10,897 nt of DNA from Gemmataceae bacterium (GTDB taxonomy: Bacteria > Planctomycetota > Planctomycetia > Gemmatales > Gemmataceae), in the NCBI GenBank assembly GCA_017853285.1, contig JAFMJU010000083.1:1-10897 (forward strand), written 5' to 3'. The notes beneath the pieces were generated by a model that was not told the origin of the DNA, did no database searches, and was given only the letters and a program-made list of their open reading frames with translations. This document shows, in pieces, positions 1-6,072 of this stretch; within the stretch, counting starts at the first letter, position 1, and each line of letters opens with the position of its first letter. The translations under genes and the position numbers were made by a program.

Positions 1-430
1 ATATCCTCGGACTGCCTCTACTAGGGCATTGGTAAAGCTTGACCGGAGTTTGGAAAACTTCCCAGTCGTTTTGTAATTTCCAAAGATTATCCTGCTCAAT
101 GAAAGGTAGAATCTGGTAAAAAAGACCCCAATTTTGGTTGGGTGAGAACAAAGGTTGCCCGTTCGACACAGACCTTGGATACCACGCGGAGTCTCCCCCG
201 TCCGGTAACCTGCCAATGGTGTCTTGGTGATGGTGAATTCCAAGACCGATCTGTTTGAGATTGTTGGCGCAACTGATTCGGTTAGCTGTTTCTCGTACTT
301 TTTGAACCGCTGGCATAAGCAAACCCACCAACACAGCAATAATGGCTATCACCACCAACAGTTCAATGAGGGTAAAGGCCCCGCGGACCTTGTAGTTTGC
401 CTTTTGCTTCACAAGGCTGATCGTACACAT
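1..430 (-). CDS. DUF1559 prepilin-like protein, N-terminal part (runs off left edge)
   Basis: Read on the minus strand, 143 codons are visible from an ATG at 428-430. A short basic leader (residues 1-17) is followed by a type IV prepilin-like segment, AFTLIELLVVIAIIAVL at about residues 18-34. Cleavage would fall near G17/A18, with the conserved Glu at 23. Next comes the family-typical stretch VQKVRE, then CANNLKQIGLGIHHHQD, and later PFIEQ and CPSR. These match the N-terminal methylation helix and start of the DUF1559 domain that occurs in many copies in planctomycete genomes. Such proteins are probably exported and anchored or assembled like pseudopilins, but their role is not established. 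The ATG is supported by an AAGGAGA ribosome binding site 8 bases upstream. The C-terminal half lies outside the window. Base composition is lower in GC than in the genes to the right. Confidence 0.93.
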   Translation of the reverse strand, partial: MCTISLVKQKANYKVRGAFTLIELLVVIAIIAVLVGLLMPAVQKVRETANRISCANNLKQIGLGIHHHQDTIGRLPDGGDSAWYPRSVSNGQPLFSPNQNWGLFYQILPFIEQDNLWKLQNDWEVFQTPVKLYQCPSRGSPRI

Positions 431-800
431 GGTTGTTATCTCCTTGTTTTTCGAGGTTTTTACCTCCTGGCAATTCCGAGGTGGCATCGCCTGATACAAG
501 GGTTAATCAGTAAACCATCGGAAGAATGGACATAAACTTCCCCGGGGGGATAGGATGTCTCGTTTTGGTCCCCTCTAATAAGGGTCAACCGGTTGTTTAA
601 AGCTTTACCCTGTTCGGTGGACGGGTGAGATATGAAGAAGTGGTTTACAAACAAGCAAATCGCAATCATTTTCTACGAGGCAGACACACGGTGATTCCTT
701 GTATTCTTCCGAATGCATCCTAATTGTTCTTCTTAAATTTTATAATAAAACATCTGTATAAAACTGTTTAAAAACCCAAAGGATTTACACAAACTTAGCA
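431..800. other. AT-rich intergenic region, no gene supported
   Basis: These 370 bases separate the CutC stop from the DUF1559 start and would be the upstream region of the DUF1559 gene. The part from about 720 to 800 is very AT-rich (runs such as AAATTTTATAATAAAA), which could host a promoter. On the minus strand, TTAAAC and TATTAT stand 18 bases apart, a weak candidate about 300 bases upstream of the DUF1559 start. No convincing terminator for the CutC operon is visible here. A 69-codon minus-strand open frame (460-669) has no protein-like character and is not called. Confidence 0.6.
439..445 (-). promoter_or_regulatory. Ribosome binding site of the DUF1559 gene
   Basis: The minus strand reads AAGGAGA, 8 bases before the ATG at 428-430. 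This fixes the start. Just upstream (453-466) the minus strand has GAGGT-AAAA-ACCTC, a 5-bp hairpin containing a second GGAGG-like sequence that has no start codon at a useful distance. Confidence 0.75.
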
Positions 801-1511
801 TCACGAAATCTCCCAAACCACCCGAACCAACCCCTCAACCTGCCCCAAATCCACCCGCTCCGGATCCTCCTGCCCAACCAAACTACCCGCCGATTCAAAC
901 GGGGCTTTGCACGAGGCGTGCAACTGTTTTAGGCCAGTAGCTAGCAAGGCCTGGGCATTACCAGCCCGCACGCCGCCCGCGGCCACGATGTCGACCCGGC
1001 CGGCGGCCTTTTCCACCAGCCGGCGTAGGGTGTCAATTCCTTGGAGCGCTGTGGGTGGGCCGCCGGAAGTGAGCACACGGTGGAATCCCAGATCCACCAA
1101 TTCATCCAGGGCTGAAAAAGGTTCCACCAGTCGATCGAATGCCCGGTGGAAAACCGCCTTGGCCTGCCCCATCACCTTCCGCACCGCTGCGCAGGCCTTA
1201 TGATCAATCCCGCCATCACGGGTGAAACCAAACGCCAAGCCCTCGGCACCAGCGGCGGCGTAGGCTTCCGCATCCGCCAGCATCACACGCAGGTCATCCC
1301 TATCCGTTTCAAAGCCACCCGGGCGGGCCCGCAGCAACACCACCACCGGCAGGCCGGTTTCCCGGATCAAACTTTTCACCAAACCCAGCGATGGGCTCAC
1401 CCCGCCCACAGACAGGGCGCTGGACACCTCCAACCGGTCAGCACCTGCTCGGGCTGCAGCCAAGCCGTCCGGCAGGCCAGTCACAGCGATTTCCACCAAA
1501 ACCCGGCTCAT
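801..1511 (-). CDS. cutC: CutC family protein
   Basis: The 236-residue product matches the CutC TIM-barrel family over its full length. It has VEIAV at 6-10, GADRLEV at 23-29, a GGVSPSLG loop at 36-43, GLAFGF at 91-96, the signature FHRAFD at 121-126, RVLTSGG at 145-151 and an AAGGV segment at 177-181. CutC was first described in copper homeostasis in E. coli, but that role is disputed and no catalytic activity is firmly established. It is probably a soluble cytoplasmic protein. The ATG at 1509-1511 is chosen over an upstream TTG (1529) because it overlaps the stop of the preceding hydrolase gene as ATGA, a typical translational coupling. It is the last gene of the three-gene minus-strand operon. 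No copper genes lie nearby, so the symbol reflects family membership, not a demonstrated copper role. Confidence 0.92.
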   Translation of the reverse strand: MSRVLVEIAVTGLPDGLAAARAGADRLEVSSALSVGGVSPSLGLVKSLIRETGLPVVVLLRARPGGFETDRDDLRVMLADAEAYAAAGAEGLAFGFTRDGGIDHKACAAVRKVMGQAKAVFHRAFDRLVEPFSALDELVDLGFHRVLTSGGPPTALQGIDTLRRLVEKAAGRVDIVAAGGVRAGNAQALLATGLKQLHASCKAPFESAGSLVGQEDPERVDLGQVEGLVRVVWEIS

Positions 1512-2329
1512 TTCACATTGCCTAGCCAAGCCAGAAAATGGTCACGCCAGGTGGTGTCGGCCTCAAACTCCAGGGTGTGGTAGGCAGCGGGGTACTCGAT
1601 CACCTGTTTCTTCCGCAGCCGACGGTCTGCCCACGCCCGGGTGCGGGCGTTATCGACGATCTTTTCCTGCCCGGCCAGCAACACCAGCACCGGCAGGTCC
1701 CATTTCCGCACGGCAAGCCAGGTATCCAACCGCACGCTTTCCACCATGAAACGCGCCGTGGCCTGATGCAGGGCGTGCGGGTCTTCCCGCAGGAACCTTC
1801 GCCATTGCTCCGAAGCAGTGAACAGCGCCGGATCGTTCAGGGGGATCGGTACCAGCGCGGTCGGTCGAAAAACCCGCGTGAGAAAAATCCGAGCCCGCTC
1901 CAGAAACGATACCTTCACCGCAGGGCACAGCCCGGGTGCCCAAAGCGAAACAGCCTGGATATTCGTGGGGTGCCGTTTGGCCAAAGCCAGAGCGATTTTG
2001 GCACCCCAACTGATACCTACTACCACACAGGGGGCATTCCCCCATGCGGCGGTGCGGGCCGCTTGCGCGTCATCGACAATCTGCCACCAGTTTGGTGTGT
2101 CGCCGCGCCCAACCTCATGGAGCCCCGACCCCCGCCGGTCGGCAAACACCACCTCGTATCCAGCTTGATTCAATGCCTGGCAAGTGGCCCCGTACCATCC
2201 AGCATGGCTCTGGATGCCGTGCAGCAGCAGTATCCTGCCACGGACATCACCAGAGGGCAAAAAGCGCAAAGCCCGCAAGGCATAGCCATCGGATGCGGTG
2301 TACGGGAACCAGGTACCGGTTTCAGCCAC
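1508..2329 (-). CDS. Alpha/beta hydrolase
   Basis: The product is 273 residues, the usual length of a single-domain alpha/beta hydrolase of the lysophospholipase/monoacylglycerol lipase (serine aminopeptidase S33) type. Visible landmarks are the oxyanion-hole segment LLLHGIQSH at 34-42, DRRGSG at 64-69, the nucleophile elbow GISWG at 105-109 with Ser107, and a late YHTLEFE with His251 as probable catalytic His. The acid is expected near residues 220-226, where the sequence is GQEKIVD. The family-usual Asp is Glu222, with Asp226 as alternative. There is no signal peptide, so it is probably cytoplasmic. The start is GTG at 2327-2329, which overlaps the stop of the upstream epimerase gene by 8 bases and has GAGG a few bases upstream. 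The 3' end overlaps the cutC start. Substrate cannot be told from sequence; an ester or amide linked to the epimerase product is possible. Confidence 0.9.
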   Translation of the reverse strand: MAETGTWFPYTASDGYALRALRFLPSGDVRGRILLLHGIQSHAGWYGATCQALNQAGYEVVFADRRGSGLHEVGRGDTPNWWQIVDDAQAARTAAWGNAPCVVVGISWGAKIALALAKRHPTNIQAVSLWAPGLCPAVKVSFLERARIFLTRVFRPTALVPIPLNDPALFTASEQWRRFLREDPHALHQATARFMVESVRLDTWLAVRKWDLPVLVLLAGQEKIVDNARTRAWADRRLRKKQVIEYPAAYHTLEFEADTTWRDHFLAWLGNVK

Positions 2330-3497
2330 ACAGCACCTCGTGGCGTACCGTCACGCGGGCAATGGCGGCGTTATCCAGTTCCACGCCCAGGCCTGGGCCC
2401 GTAAGGGCTGGTCCCTTGCCACCCAAGCCGAAGGTGAGGTCCCGCGTGGTGAGGCGCTCCTTCACCAGATGGCGGTCATAAGAGCCCTCCACCGCCGCCA
2501 ACCCACCCACCGATTGGGCAAATCGCCTGCCGGCAGCGGTGAGAACCCCCGTCTCACCCACTTGGCACCCCAATTGGCAGCGCAACCCGGCAGCCTTGGC
2601 CTTCTGCGCCAGGCGCAAGGTAGGGATGAAACCGCCGCATTTGCTCAGGCGCAGGTTAAACAAATCACACCACCCGCCGGCGATCGCCGCCTCGGCATCC
2701 ACCATGCCGCACAGCGATTCATCCAGCATCACCGCCACGCCCGTTTCTCTGCGGACCCGGGCCAGACCCTGATCGGCCTCCACCGGGCAGGGTTGTTCCA
2801 CCCATTCCAACCCGATGGCTTTCAGGCGGTTGAGCGCCTCAATGGCCTGATCGGTGGACCAAGCCTCGTTGGCATCAATCCGCACACCCATGGAAGAACC
2901 CATGATCCGCCGGACATCTGCCAGGCGGGCCGCATCATCCTGCCCCTCAATGCCCACCTTCACCTTCACCTGCCGGAAACCGGCACACCGGTATAGCCTC
3001 GCCAGCAGTTTCAGTTTGCGGCCTTTGGCGCTGGTGATCACCGCGCTGTAGCGCACCACGGGAGACGCTTGGTGCATTTCAGGGGCCAGCAGCGGCACCA
3101 GCGAATCCACACCTTGGCCAAACGCCTTGCCACAGGCATCCAGCCAGGCCAGTTCCACCGCGCATCGGGCGGCGTTGCCCTGAATGCCCCGATGGTCCCC
3201 CGGCACCGGCCGCAAGTTCAGGGCCTCGGCCGCTGCCACGGCCTGTTTCCAGTCCGTTGCCCGCAACTGCCCCGGAATATCCGATCCTTTGAGCAGGTTC
3301 AGCGCCCCATCCACCGTCTCGCCAGTCACATAGTCACGGGGCAAACCCTCGCCGTATCCCGTGGTCCCATCCGGCAAGCGGCAGCAGGCCAAAAGCGAGT
3401 CGGTATGGGTTCGGCTGTGGGAAGCGTGCTTGATGGCCCGCTTGAGGGGGATGCGCACATGGGAAACCGTGAATCCTGCCGGTTGCACGACGGGCAT
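2322..3497 (-). CDS. Enolase-superfamily epimerase/cycloisomerase (muconate lactonizing enzyme subgroup)
   Basis: The 391-residue product has the two-domain layout of the mandelate racemase/muconate lactonizing enzyme group: an N-terminal capping domain (about 1-130) and a TIM barrel. Catalytic landmarks are all present: the KVK pair (Lys178, Lys180), metal ligands Asp208 (RIDAN), Glu234 (WVEQP) and Asp259 (MLDES), and Lys286 in NLRLSKCGG. This Lys arrangement is that of dipeptide epimerases, o-succinylbenzoate synthases and muconate cycloisomerases, which abstract an alpha proton and stabilise an enediolate with Mg2+. The Asp-x-Asp motif typical of Ala-Glu epimerases is not evident near the C-terminus, so substrate is left open. 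It is the first gene of the operon. The ATG at 3495-3497 directly abuts a strong GAGGAG. A GTG at 3486-3488 (codon 4) lies 9 bases after it and may be the true start. Confidence 0.9.
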   Translation of the reverse strand: MPVVQPAGFTVSHVRIPLKRAIKHASHSRTHTDSLLACCRLPDGTTGYGEGLPRDYVTGETVDGALNLLKGSDIPGQLRATDWKQAVAAAEALNLRPVPGDHRGIQGNAARCAVELAWLDACGKAFGQGVDSLVPLLAPEMHQASPVVRYSAVITSAKGRKLKLLARLYRCAGFRQVKVKVGIEGQDDAARLADVRRIMGSSMGVRIDANEAWSTDQAIEALNRLKAIGLEWVEQPCPVEADQGLARVRRETGVAVMLDESLCGMVDAEAAIAGGWCDLFNLRLSKCGGFIPTLRLAQKAKAAGLRCQLGCQVGETGVLTAAGRRFAQSVGGLAAVEGSYDRHLVKERLTTRDLTFGLGGKGPALTGPGLGVELDNAAIARVTVRHEVLCG

Positions 3498-3503
3498 CTC
3501 CTC
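3498..3503 (-). promoter_or_regulatory. Ribosome binding site before the epimerase gene
   Basis: The minus strand reads GAGGAG immediately followed by ATG with no spacer, which is too close for that ATG to be used efficiently. The next start-like codon in frame is GTG at 3486-3488, 9 bases downstream, which suits this site. Confidence 0.6.
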
Positions 3504-3575
3504 ACAGTGGGAAATATGGGCAAGATAGTATGTCCGACAATTGCCGGGCAGACGATTAATTTTCCCATTTCAGCG

Positions 3576-3604
3576 ATTATTTTGAAAATATCCCCTTGAT
3601 TCAA
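3576..3604 (-). promoter_or_regulatory. Candidate sigma70-type promoter of the epimerase-hydrolase-cutC operon
   Basis: On the minus strand a -35-like TTGAAT (3599-3604) and a -10-like AATAAT (3576-3581) are separated by exactly 17 bases, giving a leader of about 70 bases before the epimerase start. The spacer is AT-rich. A 6-bp inverted repeat, TTTGAA/TTCAAA (3581-3586 and 3600-3605), brackets it and could be an operator. Promoter consensus in planctomycetes is poorly defined, so this rests on similarity to the general bacterial consensus. Confidence 0.5.
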
Positions 3605-3606
3605 AC

Positions 3607-3734
3607 GGGCTTTCAGGAATATCAGCCCTTTGTCCGTAGGGGGAGCAGGTTCTCTGCTCTTTCGGACTATGACAGGTTGCTCCGGTCCCATCTCCTTCGT
3701 GCGGGAGGGTGATGGGCTTCCCTGGCGGGGGAAG
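3607..3734. other. Cluster of four short hairpins in the intergenic region
   Basis: Four consecutive inverted repeats lie in 128 bases of the 358-base gap. They are GGGCT/AGCCC (3607-3611, 3624-3628); GTCCG/CGGAC (3632-3636, 3663-3667) enclosing GAGCAG/CTGCTC (3643-3648, 3654-3659); CCCATC/GATGGG (3687-3692, 3711-3716); and CTTCCC/GGGAAG (3717-3722, 3729-3734). The last two are directly adjacent. I do not recognise a known RNA family on either strand. The rest of the gap, 3735-3812, adds one imperfect hairpin around 3781-3799. No convincing protein is encoded here. Confidence 0.4.
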
Positions 3735-3812
3735 GGAGTCCCTGACCACTCAACGGGAACGGCTGGGCCGCTTCCGGGTCTTGGATTCGCCGAAGCCAAT
3801 CTGGGTTTTTTC

Positions 3813-3844
3813 GGGAAGCCGGGCCGTTTTTGGCCCGGCTTCCC
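3813..3844. terminator. Perfect 13-bp terminator-like hairpin downstream of the SDR gene
   Basis: GGGAAGCCGGGCC (3813-3825) pairs perfectly with GGCCCGGCTTCCC (3832-3844) across a 6-base loop. It begins 11 bases past the stop of the minus-strand dehydrogenase gene, the position expected of its terminator. The T-rich tail, however, is on the plus-strand side (TTCTTTTC from 3845). On the minus strand the hairpin is followed by GAAAAAACCC. It may act in both directions, or terminate a plus-strand transcript from the hairpin-rich gap. Confidence 0.75.
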
Positions 3845-3855
3845 TTCTTTTCAGG

Positions 3856-4728
3856 TCACCCTTCGCGGGTGATTTCCGCCCAACGCCTGGCACTGGCATC
3901 AAATACCTGGCTGGCAAGGGTCTCGTCCAAACCCAATCCACCCGGCTGTTTTTCGGTCTCCCGGCTGAAGTACTTGCCGGTGACGCCGGTCAGGGCGGGG
4001 TCACTCGCCAAACGGACCAATCCCCGGGCACCCTCGGCCGGGGTGATGGCCACCCGGTCCAGCAGGGTACGCCAAAACCAGCCGAAAAACCCGTTACCCC
4101 GGAAAAACCGCGTACCCACCACGCCCGGATGAACCGCGTTGATCGTGATGCCGCCCGGGCCATTTTCCGCCCAGCGCCGGGCCTGCTCCCGCACAAACCA
4201 GATGTTGGCCAGTTTGCTGCGGGCATAGGCCTGCATGGCCCGGTAGCCTTCCGCAAACTCCAGATCATCAAGGGGCGGTTTTTTCGCCATGGAATGGGCG
4301 TTGGAACTCACCACCACCACCCGTGCGGGCTGCCCCTCGGCAGAGCTCGCCCGTAGTAACGGTTCCACAGTTCGGGTCAGGCCGAAGGGAGAAAGGTGGT
4401 TCAAGGCCCAGGTGGACTCCACGCCTTCCCCGGTCATTTGCCTGGGATGGAAATAGGCCCCGGCATTGTTGATCAGGGCGTGGAGCCGTTCCCCCTTTTC
4501 CAGCATGCGCCGGCCCAAGGCCTGGGTTTGGCGCAACAAACTTAGGTCCGCCAACTGGGTGGCAACCTCGCCAGTCCCTGCCAGGTCGCCCTGTACCCGT
4601 TCCAGGGCCTTCGGGTCCCGGCCCACCAGCGTGACCTTCCACCCCTGCTGCAACAAGGCCCGGGCCGCCTCCAGGCCGATTCCCTGGGTGGCCCCGGTGA
4701 TCAACGCATGCCTTGCCTGTCCAGCCAT
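3856..4728 (-). CDS. Short-chain dehydrogenase/reductase (SDR), retinol-dehydrogenase-like
   Basis: The 290-residue product carries the classical SDR signatures in order: the nucleotide-binding glycine motif TGATQGIG at 11-18, GRD at 36-38 after beta-2, NNAG at 87-90, Asn110, the catalytic Ser in VVSSN (141-142), the catalytic pair Tyr168 and Lys172 in YARSKLAN, and HPGVVGT at 200-206. An Arg after beta-2 (Arg37) suggests NADP(H) preference, by family rule. The layout is like the retinol dehydrogenase/WWOX-type reductases found in many bacteria, but the substrate is unknown. The ATG has an AGAGAGG site 5 bases upstream. The gene stands alone, divergent from the desaturase, so a lipid-related substrate is possible but only by proximity. 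A perfect hairpin follows the stop. Confidence 0.92.
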   Translation of the reverse strand: MAGQARHALITGATQGIGLEAARALLQQGWKVTLVGRDPKALERVQGDLAGTGEVATQLADLSLLRQTQALGRRMLEKGERLHALINNAGAYFHPRQMTGEGVESTWALNHLSPFGLTRTVEPLLRASSAEGQPARVVVVSSNAHSMAKKPPLDDLEFAEGYRAMQAYARSKLANIWFVREQARRWAENGPGGITINAVHPGVVGTRFFRGNGFFGWFWRTLLDRVAITPAEGARGLVRLASDPALTGVTGKYFSRETEKQPGGLGLDETLASQVFDASARRWAEITREG

Positions 4729-4776
4729 GGCTGCCTCTCTCCCCCGGTACCCCGGTCAACCGTGCGCAACCGATTG

Positions 4777-4800
4777 TTCTGATTCGGGATAGGATCAGAA
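4777..4800. repeat. Inverted repeat in the divergent SDR/desaturase promoter region
   Basis: TTCTGAT (4777-4783) and ATCAGAA (4794-4800) form a perfect 7-bp dyad with a 10-base centre, in the 191-base gap between the divergent SDR start (4728) and the proposed desaturase start (4920). The half-sites are 17 bases apart start to start, a geometry that could suit a dimeric regulator controlling both genes. A second, wider inverted repeat, AACCCGC/GCGGGTT (4810-4816, 4858-4864), lies between it and the desaturase. No clear -35/-10 pair was found for either gene. Confidence 0.4.
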
Positions 4801-4919
4801 GAACGGGACAACCCGCAAAACCGGCTAAAATACCTGATAAGTTTGTTGTAGCCGCTCGCGGGTTTTCCCCAAGGCGAGAGCAGCACCCTCAAGCTCACCG
4901 TTCATCAGGAAAAAAATCC

Positions 4920-5933
4920 TTGGCGACGATTGTTGAAACCCTGCCCACCCGCACGGAGCCCAAGGCCGCCCAGACACCGCTCGGGCGATTGCCGGTGGTC
5001 CGCCAAGGTGGCACCGGGTGGTGGCTGGTTCCAGTCCTGTTGGTTTGCCACGCGCTGGTGGTGTTACCGCTTCTGGCACCTCCCTCATGGCAGGTTTTGG
5101 CGGCGTCTCTGGTGCTCTGCCTGGTTTTGATCAACCTGCGTGGCTTCGCCTTCACAGCCGGTTTTCACCGCTACTTCAGCCACCATTCCTTCAAGACCAG
5201 CCGTCCCTTCGCGTTCCTGCTGGGCGCTTTCGGCTCCACGGGCCTGCGCGGCGGGCCCCTTTGGTGGGCCGCCCACCATCGCAACCACCACCGGGTCTCC
5301 GACCGGGCAGCCGATATCCACCGGCCGGTGGACGGCATTTGGCACAACTACTTGGGCTGGCTGCTGGTAAGGGAGAACGGAACCACCGACTTGCACTGCA
5401 TGAAAGATTTCGCCAAACACCCCGAGCAGGTGTGGTTGAACCGTTTCTGGCTGTTACCCAGCCTGGTCCTGGCAGCCCTGTGCGCCTGGGCGGGTTGGCT
5501 GATGGCGGGTCTTTCGGGCCTTTACGCCTTCCTGGGCCTCGGTTTCGGGCTATCCACCGTGCTGGTTTTCCATGGCCAGTCGCTGCTCGATGTGCTGGCC
5601 CACCGCTGGGGCCGCCGCCGGTTCGACCTGGCCGACACCAGCCACAACATCACCGGCCTGCACCTGCTGTTCATGGGTGAGGCATGGCACAACAACCACC
5701 ACCACCACCCTGGCAGCGCCCGCATGGGTTTCTTCCCCGGCGAACTGGACGCCGCCTACGACATGCTTCGGCTGTTGCGGCTGTTCGGGGTCGTCTGGGA
5801 CCTGCGCGAACCCGACCAACGACTGCTGAAGATCAACCGGGTGGAGGACAAGGTCCCCCCCGAGGTGGCCAAGCGCGCCGGCACCGGCGGCCTGCCCGCC
5901 CACCTGGCCCCGGCAATCCGGCTGCCCGAGTAA
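4920..5933 (+). CDS. Membrane acyl-CoA/fatty acid desaturase (delta-9 type)
   Basis: The product (337 residues from the proposed start) has the three histidine boxes of integral-membrane di-iron desaturases: HRYFSHH at 83-89, HHRNHH at 119-124 and HNNHHHH at 257-263. It also has family features such as GGPLWWAAHH, WGRRRFDLADTSHN and GEAWHNNHH. Hydrophobic segments at about 33-52, 57-79 and 182-217 fit four transmembrane helices with the iron site on the cytoplasmic face. The enzyme would introduce a double bond into a saturated acyl chain, adjusting membrane fluidity. The open frame extends upstream to 4713, but that would overlap the divergent SDR start and has no protein-like sequence. The TTG at 4920-4922 is the only start codon close before the conserved part and follows AGGA with a 9-base spacer. 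It ends in TAA. Confidence 0.92.
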   Translation: MATIVETLPTRTEPKAAQTPLGRLPVVRQGGTGWWLVPVLLVCHALVVLPLLAPPSWQVLAASLVLCLVLINLRGFAFTAGFHRYFSHHSFKTSRPFAFLLGAFGSTGLRGGPLWWAAHHRNHHRVSDRAADIHRPVDGIWHNYLGWLLVRENGTTDLHCMKDFAKHPEQVWLNRFWLLPSLVLAALCAWAGWLMAGLSGLYAFLGLGFGLSTVLVFHGQSLLDVLAHRWGRRRFDLADTSHNITGLHLLFMGEAWHNNHHHHPGSARMGFFPGELDAAYDMLRLLRLFGVVWDLREPDQRLLKINRVEDKVPPEVAKRAGTGGLPAHLAPAIRLPE

Positions 5934-5937
5934 GCAA

Positions 5938-5952
5938 GGGAACTGCCTTCCC
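5938..5952 (+). terminator. Weak hairpin after the desaturase stop
   Basis: GGGAA (5938-5942) pairs with TTCCC (5948-5952) around a 5-base loop, starting 4 bases after the desaturase stop. There is no T-run behind it, so it is a poor intrinsic terminator, and read-through into pyrB is possible. Confidence 0.25.
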
Positions 5953-6012
5953 GAACCCCCTCGCTGGGTCCAAACGGCTATCCCCGAGGCCGACCCACCG
6001 TCAGGGGTGCGG

Positions 6013-6024
6013 ATTTGTACAAAT
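6013..6024. promoter_or_regulatory. Perfect 12-bp palindrome upstream of pyrB (possible operator)
   Basis: ATTTGTACAAAT reads the same on both strands. It lies in the 139-base gap between the desaturase and pyrB, 48 bases before the pyrB ATG, and is AT-rich in a GC-rich surrounding. The position suits a regulator site, but a 12-bp palindrome can occur by chance a few times in a window of this size. Confidence 0.35.
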
Positions 6025-6072
6025 AGGAAGAAGATTACCCGCTCAACCGAACCATCCGCCCGGAACCCTCCC

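Noticed and set aside
460..669. 69-codon minus-strand open frame upstream of the DUF1559 gene
   Set aside because: No family resemblance, no ribosome binding site seen, and a composition like the surrounding non-coding AT-rich region; most likely a chance frame in the leader.
890..910. 12-base match GATTCAAACGGG shared with about 3598-3610
   Set aside because: A single match of this length is expected by chance in a 10.9 kb window and the contexts (inside cutC and a promoter region) differ.
1538..2404. 288-codon plus-strand open frame
   Set aside because: It is antisense to the alpha/beta hydrolase, which has clear motifs; the frame is a by-product of GC-rich codon use.
2298..2996. 232-codon plus-strand open frame
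   Set aside because: Antisense to the epimerase gene with intact catalytic residues; its translation is His/Gln/Pro-rich without domain features.
3630..3872. 80-codon plus-strand open frame in the hairpin-rich gap
   Set aside because: It runs through the hairpins and the terminator and has no protein-like pattern; a non-coding explanation is better.
4713..4919. Upstream extension of the desaturase by 69 codons
   Set aside because: It overlaps the divergent SDR start and encodes a Pro/Arg-rich stretch unlike desaturase N-termini.
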